Shown: positions 1 through 11,831, counted from the stretch's first letter. The stretch is DNA of 64,000 nt from Diphasiastrum complanatum (GCA_029204225.1 CM055092.1:23931005-23995004), one strand, 5' to 3'. Translations and numbers: made by a program. The notes: generated from the letters alone by a model not told the origin.

Positions 1-940
1 TTTTATGACTTTATGCTTTTAGCAGTATTTTCGAGTTTTTTACTGCTTATATAATAGTGTGCATGAGTGTCAGCTTAACGACACACATAGTGTAAAGTTG
101 GGACACATGTCCCGTAACGGGGACCGAACTGCCATGCAGCAGTACCCCACAAAAAATAGACTATGTATATGTACTCTTAAGTCTCTTTTGTTAATATAGT
201 TCAAAAGTGTTCTCTTGGGTTGCTGTCTGATCTCTCTTTCCTGCTTATCTGATTGATGAACATGAAATTAGTTAAATAAATATATTTCTAAAGTGAATTA
301 TTTTATGATTAGGCTATATATATTTTTTTCTAAAGTGAATTATATTATGATGAGGTTTTTATTTTTTTTTTGCATGTTCATAATGAAATAGAATTAGTTA
401 AATAAATAATTTTCTAAAGCGAATTATATCATGGTGTTCCTAGATGATTGGGATTTTTGATGAGGGCGGCCACTTACTTTTATAAGATAGTTGACTCGAG
501 CTACCAAGAGGGTAATTATGCATGATCTAAGGCTTTGATAGCCAGGGGTTTAGGGTCTATCCTAATGGAACTCTACCTAATCTCATATCTGAGATCATTT
601 GATATGGATTGAGAGCTCATTTTGTACATACTTCGAGAGATTGTCAAGAGATGGTGATTTTGGCAAGTTTGCTTTTTAATGAGGAATTGATGAATGATGA
701 ATGTGATATTTTTTTGTGTCTAATGAGTAGATCTGAATTTGAACAAAGAATTATACTTTCCACGTGTGTGACAGGATGTGAAGATCAATTATTTCTAGTT
801 TTATTGTGGGGTTCAAAAGCTCTTGCCAATTAGATGCAAAATAGGTTGAATTGTGTGCTAGTTTTCTACCACCATACCTTGTTTAGTCGATTTGGTTGAA
901 AAAACACTTGCAAAAATCACTATTTTAAAACATATCAAAA
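1..940. other. Unassigned AT-rich stretch
   Basis: No gene, tRNA or recognisable repeat end was found. Two short similar stretches (around 265-310 and 390-430, both containing a TTAAATAAAT core followed by an AAAGYGAATTAT core) show a degenerate local duplication. The only open frame of any length (609-833, plus) has no recognisable motif. This flanks the 3' side of the minus-strand CACTA element, but I could not identify a CACTA terminal repeat here. Confidence 0.5.
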
Positions 941-942
941 AC

Positions 943-3140
943 TCAAATACTGAAGTTACTTGCAATAAAATGAAAAACATTATAGCATAGCATGTGCACC
1001 TGCTCACAGTGACGAGACAACACCAATGCATCAAAGGACTCCATGCTCAATGTTTTTGATGAGTCAATTGCAAAAAATCCACTTAGATTTGATTTTACGG
1101 TTGCATTTGGCCCACTACAAACTACCTTAAACCATTTCACATCAAATAAAAAATACTGTCCACTTTCACCAAATGACACATCATAATTGCTTGGGCAATG
1201 GCTCAAGATCATGTGAACTTGAGGCATGTGTCTACCTCTATTCTGTCCTTGGCACTTTTTAGACAAGACCCTCTCTTTGTTTTCTTCTTCATATAGGTCT
1301 AACCATTTATCCATAACTCCACAATTATAAAGCATGAATGTAGAAATTTTTTCTCGTTGGAAGGGTGCCAACCTATGGACCTTTCCCATCCCTTGAGGTT
1401 TTTCTGTAAATACCTGACAATGGTTGATAGTTTGTATATGGTCTCACAAACATCTTTTCACAAACACCCACGAATTGACAATGGATAGATGAATTGAATC
1501 ATCTTTATCCAATCATGAGATTTGAGACCTTGCAACTTTTCATCCACTGTGAATGATGACCGTAGAGAATGGGCAAAACCAGTTGGTGTTCTAATGTCAT
1601 GAATAATGGAGCGCACATGGTTAAGCTCCTCCTTAGTGAATGTCCAAGGTACTTTTGAAGCATGATCTTCACCATCCTTTATCCAATATTCTTTTCTGGT
1701 GTTTGATTCTTTTAGATCGTGCCTTGCAGCAATGGTATCTTTTTCAACAATCAAGTGTTTCCAAATAGATTCATCCACATTTTTAAATATGTGCATGGGA
1801 TCAAGTAGGTGATTAATCAAAAGGTTATTCCCATATTCCAAACGATGAAATATAGATAATCTTTTCATACCATCAATTGGCTTTGCTTGAGATTCCTCCC
1901 ATAGTATTCGCCAATCTTTCACGGACATCCTCTTTGGAGGCATCTCTCTCTCAACGCTTCCTCCAAAACCTCTTATATGAGTGTCTCTGAATGGATGGCC
2001 TTCATGCAAGTATTTACGTTGATTTTCATAAACCACTTTTTTGAGACTAAAAGAGTATCTTCCCACAAGATTTGGCCCACACAAAAAACAAGCATTTTTT
2101 CCAGTCGTTTGAAAGTCTGCCCAACAAATGGATACTATCAATCACTATTAAAAAAAGTATATGTCAAAGAATAATTATAGCCATTGTAGTATATCATGTG
2201 AATGTCAAGTATTACTAGTTGTATGTAACTGTAAACAAACTCCTATGTACACAAGATAGACATTGTTTGAATGATTATCTGAGCATTCACCTAATCTTGG
2301 ATAGTCATGCATTGTCCACATTACAATGGCATGTAGGGTAAACTCCCTCTTATGTAAGGGGTGCAAAATGTCATATGCTTTTATCCCCTTCCACAAATCT
2401 TCCAACTCGTCAATAAGCGGCTCAAGATACACATCCATGTTCTTAACTTTGCGTTGGCCAGGAATTAAAAGTGCCAACATAATGTGTCCCTTTTTTGTAC
2501 TCAACCAAGGAGGAATATTATAATTTACCAAGCAAATAGGCCAAATGGACTACGTAGTGACACCAAAGGGGTTCACACCATCTATTGCAAGACCAAATCT
2601 CACATTTCTTGACTCATTGGCAAAGCTTGGATACTCTTTGTTGATGTGTTTCCATGCAGGTGAATCTGAAGGTACCCTCATCATCCCATCCGTAGAGGTA
2701 TGGTGTGCATGCCAGTCCATAAGTTGTGCAAGAGATTTACAATGAAATAAACGTTGCAATCGTGGAATTACTGGAGAATGTTGTAAAACTTTGCACGGAA
2801 TGGTTGCCCCTTGCAAATCATCTCTATATCGAGGAGTATCACAAATGGGACATTTCTTGAGTGATTCGTACCTTCCTCGATATAAAATACAATCTTTTGG
2901 ACATGCATGATATTGCTTGTAGTCCATCCCGATGTTAGAAAACATCTTTCGTGCCTCATTTCTTGTCTCAGGCATGACATTCCCTTCTGGGAGAATTTTG
3001 TTTTTCAATAGTCTGTACATGACAAAAGAAGTCATTGTAAAAAAAATATCACTCGATGTCCAAATTGTAAATTTTGTTTCAAAGCAAAAATGACAAGTAG
3101 ATGAAAAAAATTTACCTCTGAGTTTAAAAGGTATGAACAT
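943..3140 (-). pseudogene. tnp2-type CACTA transposase, fragmented
   Basis: Four collinear minus-strand segments together cover a tnp2 transposase (Transposase_21 family) and its C-terminal DUF4218/DUF4216-like part. 3140-2550 has a CPKDC...CPIC zinc-like motif, DWHAHH, and RNVRFGLAIDGVNPFG, which holds the first acidic residue of the family. 2531-2205 has NYNIPPW, LALLIPG, DVYLEPLIDEL and MWTMHDYP. 2141-1458 has GHPFR, LDPMHIFKNVDESIW and LKSHDWIKMIQF. 1389-943 has FDVKWFKVVCSGPNATVK, the DUF4216-like end. Gaps of roughly 20-70 bp between segments could be introns or frameshifts; no single uninterrupted gene can be read. The encoded enzyme would cut and join the element's ends in the nucleus. 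Classification is firm; activity of this copy is unlikely. Confidence 0.88.
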
Positions 3141-3333
3141 ACCAATGTATCTATTAGACAGATTTGTCTTTTCATCTTGTTAACATTTAATGAACTCAAA
3201 GACGCATAATGCTCCTAACATTTAATCTAGACAAATGACGAACAATGCTCGTAACATTTGACATATTTAATGACACAAACCCAATACAATTGCATGGAGT
3301 ATACATCTCTACATATCAACAAAATTTAAATCT

Positions 3334-4344
3334 TCACATTTGACTTATTGTCTTTTGCAAACATTTGGGTAGTAGACAGTTGAAACTATACTTGATGAAC
3401 AATTCCTCCCCAAACCTGATAGATCTAGTGGCACAAACCATTACATAAGTGCCCTTTACATTCCTAGTAAAATATTCTTCTTTTCCATTGGTGCGGTTTT
3501 CAAAATCACAATTCATCAATAGAGGGTGGCCAATGAAACTATTTATATATGCAGCAATGTTTCCATGCACATCTGGACGTCCATCAATGTATGTAAGATT
3601 TGCCCTTGAGATGTTTTGCTTCTTTGCATGCGTTGCTCCTCTAAAGAACAAGCATTTGAACTCAAGCCATATACTTGCATCCTCCATTGGTGACGACACA
3701 AAGCATGCCAATCACCCCAATTGTATTGAGGTCCTGCATATGGCATCAATGTCACAACACTATTTAAAGGGACATCACCACTACTTAATGCAAAAAGGCC
3801 CAAACCAGCCTCAGAAAAGTGTTCACTAGGCATGATTATGTACATTTGACCCCAATACGTAAATGGTGTTCCATTTAATGGTAATGGTGATTGGAGTGGC
3901 CAACACGAATATCTACTTCTAATAAAAGTTTTTACTAATGGTTGCAAGCCAGGTGGAAGAGGAAGGTCAGACAAAGAACCTAGAATGTCTTTTGACATAT
4001 CAACAATGCGTAGTAATTTGCAATTATCTTTCAAACTAGTCATAATACGTCCAAGATGTGTTCTCTTTTTTAAAGGGGTCGTCATGTTTGTGGACTCCAC
4101 GTGGAGTATCGTGGAGGACTCATGTGCAACATCTAGGATAGGTGTGGTTGGGTGGTAAAAACATTCTAGAGATTTGGAGACATGGATTGAATCACAAGGC
4201 ATTGATGAACTAATCATATCATGCAAGGGGTCATCATCAACAAGAGCATCATCTAGGGCCAATGATGATCCAAAATCAATATTCATGTGATTTATTCTAT
4301 CAATAATATTCTCGATCTCTCTTGCAACTCTTTTTGTCCTTCTT
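3334..4344 (-). pseudogene. SET-domain protein gene inside the CACTA element, one frameshift
   Basis: The reading frame opens after a good splice acceptor (CTTTTGCAG, exon from 4344), runs to about 3690, then continues in another frame to 3334. The first part has SEHFSEAGLGLFA followed by VTLMPYAGPQYNWGDW, the start of a SET fold. The second part has GNIAAYINSF, NCDFE and IRFGEELFIKYSF, matching the SET motifs usually written NxxRFxNHS and GEELxxDY, with the Asn and the Tyr retained but the NHS His replaced. SET proteins transfer methyl groups from S-adenosylmethionine to lysine, often on histones; no pre-SET or post-SET cysteine cluster is visible. A single-base indel near 3690 joins the halves and is the main sign of decay, unless a short intron lies there. 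Which SET subfamily it belongs to is not clear. Confidence 0.75.
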
Positions 4345-4372
4345 CTGCAAAAGTTGAAAATGTTAGATGTAT

Positions 4373-4375
<3 letters not shown>

Positions 4376-4414
<39 letters not shown>
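4376..4414. repeat. CT microsatellite
   Basis: About 39 bp of uninterrupted CT dinucleotides, just upstream (in minus orientation) of the splice acceptor of the SET gene. Confidence 0.95.
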
Positions 4415-4415
<1 letters not shown>

Positions 4416-5110
4416 AGGTAGTGTATTTCTACCCAAAAAAGGTAGTGTCATTGACAGTCCATGTTGTACCACCAAACCATGCTTTTAGCCAAAAACCTCA
4501 TCAACAATATGACTAGATTCCATGCATCTAACATTCAAATTTAAATGTGTCCAAACTTGACCTCCTAGCTTTCTCACACTTTCCAAAAGTGGTAATTCAA
4601 TTGAACTTTGAATAAAATAACTTTCAAAATGTTTATCTCTAAGTCTAAAGTGCATTTGGGCCTAATATTGGCAATTAACCAAAATATGACTAAACCAGTT
4701 GAGATTTCTTACTCCCTCTTCAACTAGTTTTGGCATAGTTTTAACCATAGAACTTTGATCCAACTTTAGTGCAAACCAATGTTGCTTGTTTTACCATATG
4801 TTGACAATTTGCACACATCCATATGAAATTGCTCAAACTTGAGATAGAAGAAGTAAAGTAAACTTGAACAACACTTCCTTGCTATTATTTTGACCTTACT
4901 TGATTCTTTAAATACTTGCAAAATAGACCCAAAACATCTTTGCCTAATGACCCTCCTTTCATGCTCTTGACTAGCTTCAAATTGCCACTTTTCCTTTTGT
5001 GTTGTTGAAGCCCTTTGAGATCAACATCTTGATCTTCCACTTGACCATCAAAGACTTCTCTCACCCCTTCTCTTGTGTGATTGCTTATGTGCATGCTCTA
5101 ATTTGAAACA
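4415..5110. other. Non-coding stretch, possible 3' part of a Copia LTR
   Basis: No coding signal. It ends in CA at 5110, directly before a perfect Copia-type primer site at 5111, so its right part is probably the end of a plus-strand LTR. The left LTR end was not located. Two GGTAGTGT motifs at about 4419 and 4441 are too short to call as CACTA termini. Confidence 0.4.
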
Positions 5111-5122
5111 TGGTATCAGAGC
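5111..5122 (+). other. Copia-type primer binding site (initiator Met tRNA)
   Basis: TGGTATCAGAGC immediately follows ...AAACA, the usual LTR-end/primer-site arrangement. It matches the 3' end of plant initiator-Met tRNA. No gag or pol follows: within 230 bp CACTA coding sequence begins, so only a stub of the element remains. Confidence 0.7.
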
Positions 5123-5335
5123 AGGGAATGGCCAACCCCTGAAGATCCGGGCATGCAATTGATTCATAGGAAGGTTTTGATAGTATGTTGTTTGCTGGAA
5201 ATTTTTAGAATGTAGGAGTTTTATGTTATTTTAATAAAAGTAAGGTATGCTAGATCTAATCATATTGATTTACTGTAGTTTGATGCATTTACATGATTGT
5301 AGCTCAAAAATAGAAACACGTACGATTGTGGAGTC

Positions 5336-6204
5336 ATGGCAAATTTTACCCAAGAGAGTCGAGCAAGCACGATGGACACCAATTTACTCTCTTCTCAGCT
5401 TGATTATTGTGGGACAATCAATGACATCCTTGAAGTTGGATTTAGACAATTCAACTTTTTCATATTTGATGTCAAATGGTTCAAAGTTATTTGCAATGGT
5501 CCCAATGCAACTGTCAAGAAAGATGAGATTGATTATTTTGTCATTGACTCCACCAAGCTTTGGACAGATCAAAGCGATACATTTGTTTTTTCTCAACAAT
5601 GTGAGCAGGTACATTTCTTCTATGTCTTCAAGATGTCTATGTTCTTTTGTTGTCAATCAATCGATTGTTAGTGTACTACAAAAAATGTATATTGTGTATA
5701 GTAATACGCAAACAACTGTAAAATAGCTATGGATACTAACTATGAGTCAACGTTTATGGTAACATCGATCAATTACAGGTGGTCTTTCACCCCAATCGTT
5801 CAGATCCCAGATAGTGGTACGTGATTCAAGTCGCTCCTCGATGTAAAAAAAATTTTGAAGATAGAGATGTCATGGAGGACATGGCACTGCCAATTGATGC
5901 ACCTCATGAACAAGATCGTGATGACTTCAATGACACAATTTCGGAGGATGATGTTGTGCAAGCTTCACAAGCTAATGATGACATTGAGCGTGATGCATCA
6001 TCATCAGATGGTTCGACGACACATGAAACACCTTCTCAATCTCACTCGTCATCACCATTGCCATTAGCTTTTGAAGATCAGCTTATTAATGATGAGGCTA
6101 TAAGAGATTTTTGGGTAGAATCAGAGATAGACTTATTTGGTTTGGTGGATTTGTCGCACGATAATGTGGCAAATAAAATGATGAACCTGTTAGCAACAAA
6201 GTAA
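5336..6204 (+). pseudogene. C-terminal part of a second CACTA transposase copy
   Basis: The frame at 5336-5671 has FDVKWFKVICNGPNATVK and QQCEQVHF, closely matching the DUF4216-like end of the minus-strand tnp2 at 943-1200, but on the opposite strand. After a likely intron (about 5610-5778, acceptor in ATTACAG) the frame resumes with VVFHPNRSDPRWYVIQVAP and runs to a stop at 6204 through an acidic, Ser-rich tail (DDFNDTISEDD, HHETP-like Ser/Thr stretch). This is the 3' end of the gene only; no tnp2 core lies upstream on this strand. It belongs to the same family as the minus-strand copy, so the two form an inverted pair. Confidence 0.72.
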
Positions 6205-6229
6205 AATAAAACATCGTGGCATGTGTATT

Positions 6230-7077
6230 GTAAGTCCACTATGAGTACTTGTTAATAAACTCGTACCATGGCATGTGTGTTATAAGTCCATGGGTAGAAA
6301 CTTAATTAAATTCTAAACTTCTAAAATAGAAAACTTAACTTAGAGAACTTAAACTTAGAAACTTAAGTTTAAAAATTAAAAAATTCTAAGTTATCTTGAG
6401 TTCTAAGTTTAGAGTCTTAGGCTTTGTAAGTTAGAAGTGGAGAAGTTTAGAAGTCTTAGAATTGCAAGTTTTAGAAATTCATCCCATAAGTTAGTAGAAG
6501 CTTATGGAAAACTCTTCTTGCTATAAGAAGAGAGGCATTTCCCTTGTAAAGTAACACTCTGAGATTATGCTAAATTGCTCTCTCTTTGAGATTATCATTC
6601 TATTTCTTTGTGTTCCCATTGGAAGGTGCATAGCTTGAGGGAAGGTGCTTGGGCCTCCTCTTGTCTCCTTTCATTGGTTTTACTTGTGGCATGCTTTTAT
6701 TTGCTTATTGCTTAGTACTAGCCACAAGTCACATTTTCTAATCCCTTTTGGGTGTTAAGTAGGATTTAGTCCTCTTGTTAGTTGGGAAGCCTTAGCAAGA
6801 TTTTATTCGTTGATCCTTGCTAGTTGGGTAAGCCTTAGCAAGTTAATTTTGTTTATTGGACATTGGCTAGTTGGGTACCGCCTTAGCCACACCTTAGTTA
6901 GTTTTATTTCCGTTCCGAGCACCAGTTGGGAAAGCCTTGGTGCTCCCTCCTTGTTTATGTTTTATTCACAGTTGAAAGCTTGTAGAACTTAGAAGGTGGA
7001 CAACCGGTCTACCACTATACTATGCATGAACCCCTCATTAGACCTAGCCACCGTAGAAAGTAAAAATACTTCCAACA
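6230..7077 (+). mobile_element. Gypsy LTR (5' LTR), left end uncertain
   Basis: An ORF-free stretch ending ...TTCCAACA at 7077 directly before a tRNA-Asp-type primer site. It contains a TATA-like CTATAAGAAG near 6520 followed by a CTCTCTCTTTGAGATTATC leader-like region, as expected for the U3/R boundary. The central part (6300-6480) is a degenerate array of AACTTAGAA-like words. I could not fix the 5' end; the coding tail of the CACTA copy ends at 6204. Confidence 0.5.
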
Positions 7078-7078
7078 T

Positions 7079-7092
7079 TGGCATCGTTGCCG
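7079..7092 (+). other. Gypsy primer binding site (Asp tRNA type)
   Basis: TGGCATCGTTGCCG differs by one base from TGGCGCCGTTGCCG, the complement of the 3' end of plant tRNA-Asp that primes many plant Gypsy elements. The changed base (C to T at a CpG) fits methylation decay. Confidence 0.7.
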
Positions 7093-7624
7093 CTTTCTAA
7101 GTTTTTTTCTACATAGCTTACTTGTTTTCTTTTTAACTAACATGCTTGTGTGTATGCTTACTTGCTATTTTCTTTCACACTACAACACAAGACTTCTCTC
7201 CAAGTCCTACAAGAGTTGTTGAGCAACCTATCAAGTTGGGGGGAAGCAACAAAAGTGTCAACTTGGGCATTTACTTTGAAAGAAGTGACCCAAGTGAAAA
7301 AAAAAATTCAACCAAACGGGTATATTAGAATTTGTCGGTCTGTCTGCAGCCATAATAGACACTGATCTTCCATTCTATCACCTCCACAAATTCTGACCCT
7401 GCTCACATTTTTCGAAAACTCACTATTTTACTGTCAAAATTCTTTGTTTTTCACTCAAATCTTTGTGTCGAAATTCGCCGGCTTCAACGAGGCTAGATCT
7501 ATGTAAGATCAATCCTCCAGCAACTCCACAAATTTTATCTCAGAGATTTAGCTTGTTTTCTGCCAGAAAATCATTTTTTCCACTATTATCCTTATCTGTC
7601 AACAAAACTTTCACATTAGAATTC

Positions 7625-8215
7625 GAAGATCATACCACGAAATCGCCCATAGTTTGCACGAATTCTATACATCCTCTTTGAATTCTATTCTTTACAAAAA
7701 AGTCAAAAAAAATCTAAAAAAATCAATATTTTGTCTGTGAAAACTCCTTATCAGAATTCGCCGACCATTCCATGAAATGGTTTCAATGTGCACGATTTCT
7801 GACGAATTCTAAAACAAAAATTAAATTTTAAAAAAAAAAATCTCAGTATCAAAATTCGTCGACCATACCACGAAATCGCCCATAGTCTGAACAATTTCTA
7901 TACATCCTCTGCAAATTCTGTCCTTTACAAAAAGCCAAAAAAAATAAAAAATTCATATTTTGTCTGTGAAAACTCCTTATCAGAATTTGTCGACCATACC
8001 ACAAAATCGTCCACAATGTGCACGATTTCTGGCAAAATTCTTAAAATAAAAAAATTACATTAAAAAAAAAATCGCAGTATAGAATTTCGTCGACCATACC
8101 ACGAAATCGCCCACAGTCTGCACGATTTCTATACATCCTCTACGAATTTTGTCCGTTACAAAAAAATTCAAAAAAATTCAAAAAATCCATATTTTGTCAA
8201 TGAAAAAAAATTTTC
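7625..8215 (+). repeat. Degenerate tandem repeat (~230 bp unit) in the Gypsy leader
   Basis: A unit beginning with CATACCACGAAATCGCCCA and continuing with TCTATACATCCTCT recurs at about 7632, 7866 and 8094. A related interleaved block (GTGCACGATTTCTG) recurs at about 7787 and 8015, giving a period near 230 bp with about 2.6 copies. It lies between the primer site and gag, with no open frame conserved across the units. Confidence 0.8.
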
Positions 8216-8444
8216 AGAATTCGCGAGTATTGTATTTTGATTCAACAGTCTGTTTGAGAGTTCTAGGCTTGTCTGCAAATTTTATTACTCCAGGAAAGTA
8301 TATATTCTTGTCCAAATTCACTATTTTGCAAGTAAACCATCTTTTTGACCTTTTGTGGCCAAGTATAGTACTATACTCATCATTTGTATTGTTATTATGT
8401 TCCTCATTCTGCATCATGTCAAGAGATTGTTTGAATCTTCTAAT

Positions 8445-9400
8445 CATGTACCTCCATGCCTAGAACGAAAAATCCCACGCATTGCTGCACCAAAGTACGA
8501 TGGAGAATCTGACCTAGTTAGATTTCTTCATGACTTTGATAATGCATGTCGTTTCTATGGAGACAGCTCTAAAATTGAAAAGCTCAGACTATTTCCTATG
8601 GTGCTCTATGGAACCGCCAAAGAGTGGTATCTCAAGCTAGAAGCTCTTGATCTTGTTTCTTGGAAAGCCCTCAAAGACGCTCTTATCGAGCGTTTCAAAT
8701 CTTCTAAACTGACTCAAAGCCCATTCATCCAAATCACACATATCAAGATGTGTCGCGAAGAGTCTGTAAGAAGCTACATGGAACATTTTAAACGTCTCAA
8801 GGTAGAATGTGTTGATGAGACTATCACCGAACGAATGGCCATCAAATTGTTCATGGTTGGACTCCCTAAAAGTATCTACCGAGAACTGAAACCAGTTGAT
8901 CTTTATGATCAACTTAAGGATGCCATTCGTGAAAAAGACGAAGGGTCCAATGAGGACTTTGATTACTGCGACAAGAAATCCAAACTCCCCGAACGTCTTC
9001 ACAACCATAAGATTGAGAATACAGCCCAATCTTCAGAACTTCTACATCAAATGGAAACTTGGCAGCAAGCTCAACAAACTCACATGGACAAACTAGCTGC
9101 TGATGTCTAAAATACTATGAAAAATATTGTTGATAAATCTTTTCCATCAAGAGAACATGTCTGGTGTCCTATCTGTTCATAGAATCACACTGCTAATGAG
9201 TGTCCCCAACTAAAAACCCATCTCCCACTAGCACCCAGACCTATGTATCAGCATTACTGCCCCTTCACTCCACAACAACCCATGCCACCACTAGAAGTTT
9301 ATCAACCACGACCAACTGCACCCAATCGGTTCCAACCTCTCTCTACAAAACGTGCATCTACAACAAAAGATAGGAGATAAACATTTATGTAAAAATTTAT
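8445..9400 (+). pseudogene. Gypsy gag with zinc knuckle, stops
   Basis: The frame carries a Retrotrans_gag domain (PF03732 type): PKYDGESDLVRFLHDFDNA, GTAKEWYLKLE and RSYMEHFKRLK, with the usual Trp-Tyr and hydrophobic spacing. A stop at 9108 and a second stop inside the zinc knuckle (CPICS-stop-NHTANECP, a C-x2-C-x4-H-x4-C pattern) interrupt the same frame, which continues Pro/Gln-rich to about 9400. Gag forms the retroelement particle. No protease or polymerase follows: the coding sequence stops where the repeat at 9346 begins, so the element is truncated. The true start lies at or before 8450; the earlier in-frame ATG at 8355 precedes the conserved part. Confidence 0.8.
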
Positions 9401-9455
9401 GAGTAGAGGTATATAATCTACCATTCATGAGCTGGTAACAATCTAGCATATATTA
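9346..9455 (+). repeat. Dispersed repeat, copy 1
   Basis: A ~110-bp unit starting ACAAAACGTGCATCTACAAC and running through GATAGGAGATAAACATTTAT to TCTAGCATATATTA. It appears again almost unchanged at 10145-10254 and partly at 9728-9795. It starts exactly where gag homology ends. Confidence 0.85.
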
Positions 9456-9727
9456 ATCTATTTATGAACTGTAATAAATGTATGAGCAGAGGTCAGAAAG
9501 GAACTCAGAATAAAAAGGTCAGAACTGACCTCGGAATAAGAGATAGTATACTGCCTTAAACAGGTCCAAATATTCCGAAGTCTATTTTGATCTCAACTGA
9601 TTCCCACCCCAGTTGGTAGATGTACCCATTATCAACAGATTTATAAATAAAAGTACAGATTTGTTTCTAAGATGTGTAGATCTATTTTCATAAAATCTAA
9701 TGTAAATAAAATTGAATGTAGTCCTAC

Positions 9728-9795
9728 ACTACAAAACGTGCATCTACAATAAAAGATAGGACATAAACATTTATGTAAATATTTATGAGGGTAGC
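9728..9795 (+). repeat. Dispersed repeat, copy 2 (partial)
   Basis: Shares the first ~65 bp of the unit at 9346 (ACAAAACGTGCATCTACAAT ... ATTTATGAG), then diverges. Confidence 0.75.
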
Positions 9796-10083
9796 ATGAA
9801 TTGGCAATCATGAAACATAAATGAATGTCATCACACACGCACACACATCCTAAATCCTAAAACCTAAACACACATGGAGAAAAAAAAAAAAAAACATAGT
9901 AGAGTGCTAATCAAAACTCCCGAACCATACGGTTATATCATATTCCAGTACGTCACCACGTGTTCCTCCCTATGGCATTTGGGCTTTCTCGTGGAACTTA
10001 TCGTCCAACAAGAAACATTTGAACCATGCATTTATCGGAAGAAAACAAGGGCTACACACCTTCCTAGAATTGGGAGTGTTGGT

Positions 10084-10086
<3 letters not shown>

Positions 10087-10143
<57 letters not shown>
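10087..10143. repeat. CT microsatellite
   Basis: About 57 bp of pure CT, directly abutting the third copy of the dispersed repeat. Open frames across it are artefacts of the repeat. Confidence 0.97.
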
Positions 10144-10144
<1 letters not shown>

Positions 10145-10145
<1 letters not shown>

Positions 10146-10254
10146 AAATGTGCATCTACAACAAAAGATAGGAGATAAACATTTATGTAAAAAATTATGA
10201 GTAGAGGTATATAATCTACCATTTATGAGCTGGTAACAATCTAGCATATATTAA
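10145..10254 (+). repeat. Dispersed repeat, copy 3
   Basis: Nearly identical to 9346-9455. It begins immediately after one CT array and ends about 15 bp before a second, longer one. Confidence 0.85.
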
Positions 10255-10265
10255 AATAACATGAT

Positions 10266-11020
<755 letters not shown>

Positions 11021-11024
11021 GATC

Positions 11025-11665
11025 TTAATTTAGTATAACTACATCATCCTTTGCACCATCATCAATAACGGGAGGCTGAAGCCTTGCCCTAGCCAGTATA
11101 CTTAGGATAATTTCTTGTCTAAATTTGTACACCTGGCTTGATGTGTACTCAGGAAGTGTAAACTACAAAAAAAAACATTCATGTATTAGTAATGGCCAAA
11201 AACATCACCATAATAGAAAACTAATCATGATTCCAAAATAAGAATAAACAAAATTTATTACCTTAGAAATATCAACATCTTGTTGAAGAACGAACCACTC
11301 TAAAAACAACTTGACATTGTATAATGTGTACCACCCACAACTGAATGAATCATTTTGCTGGGGTGACTGCAAAATAATTCAGCACACAAGGAATCAATTA
11401 TGAAACAGAATGAATTAGATTGAAAATATTTCGTTAGAATACTGATTTCAAAATGCTATTAAGAAAGACAGAGTTTACCTCCAAACTGACGATCTGCCAG
11501 TCCACGGAATGGAGAATATCTATAGGAATATATTTACTTAGATATGGAAGGTACATATCTACATCCTGATGCGTATTTCTCGCCGAATTCATCTTGACAC
11601 AAAAACCTTTAATAATATTATTTACAGATCTCTTAATAGAGATCAAGTTTAAACTCTAGTGGTCA
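11025..11665 (-). pseudogene. Ulp1/C48-like cysteine protease gene, spliced, one stop
   Basis: Three exons join with canonical splice sites, both introns in phase 0. Exon A is 11665-11479 (acceptor TTTTGCAG, donor GTAAAC), exon B 11366-11262 (acceptor TTTTGCAG, donor GTAATA), exon C 11162-11025 (acceptor TTTTGTAG, stop TAA). Across the A/B junction it reads WQIVSLE-SPQQNDSFSCGW, the Ulp1/SENP active-site block with Gln six residues before the nucleophile Cys (codon 11339-11337). Exon C has LPEYTSSQVYKFRQEIILSIL, the usual C-terminal helix. The Asp/His half of the triad would lie upstream; exon A starts D-H-stop-S-L, where a TAG at 11658-11656 interrupts the expected DSL region. Such proteases remove SUMO and are common passengers of plant DNA transposons. 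Probably one decayed gene whose earlier exons may include 12113-11832. Confidence 0.68.
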
Positions 11666-11831
11666 CTGCAAAATAAGATTGAAATTTCTTTAGCTGCAAT
11701 TCTGAGAACTATTTCCATTGACAATGCCAATGTTAATGCATAAAACAACAAGAAGCATTTAATATATCCTACTTCGTATGATAATGTATGAGCAGATACT
11801 TTGTTGCTTGTGTGAATCCAGTTGTCAGACA

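Larger units (their letters stand above)
943..4344 (-). mobile_element. CACTA (En/Spm) DNA transposon remnant carrying a SET-domain gene
   Basis: Reading on the minus strand the order is: SET-domain gene (4344-3334), a gap of about 190 bp, then tnp2 transposase pieces (3140-943) in domain order. Both lie in the same orientation, so the SET gene sits 5' of the transposase, where accessory genes of CACTA elements can lie. Several frame changes and stops show the copy is decayed. Terminal inverted repeats beginning CACTA were not found with confidence, so the outer limits given are those of the coding remains. A second related tail in opposite orientation lies at 5336-6204. Confidence 0.75.

Noticed and set aside
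4419-4450. CACTA terminal repeat at the right end of the minus-strand element
   Set aside because: Two CACTACC words occur, but no matching inverted copy was found on the left side and no target duplication could be seen.
9970-10200. Open frames of Leu-Ser or Arg-Glu repeats across the CT array
   Set aside because: They are produced by the CT microsatellite read in different frames and strands.
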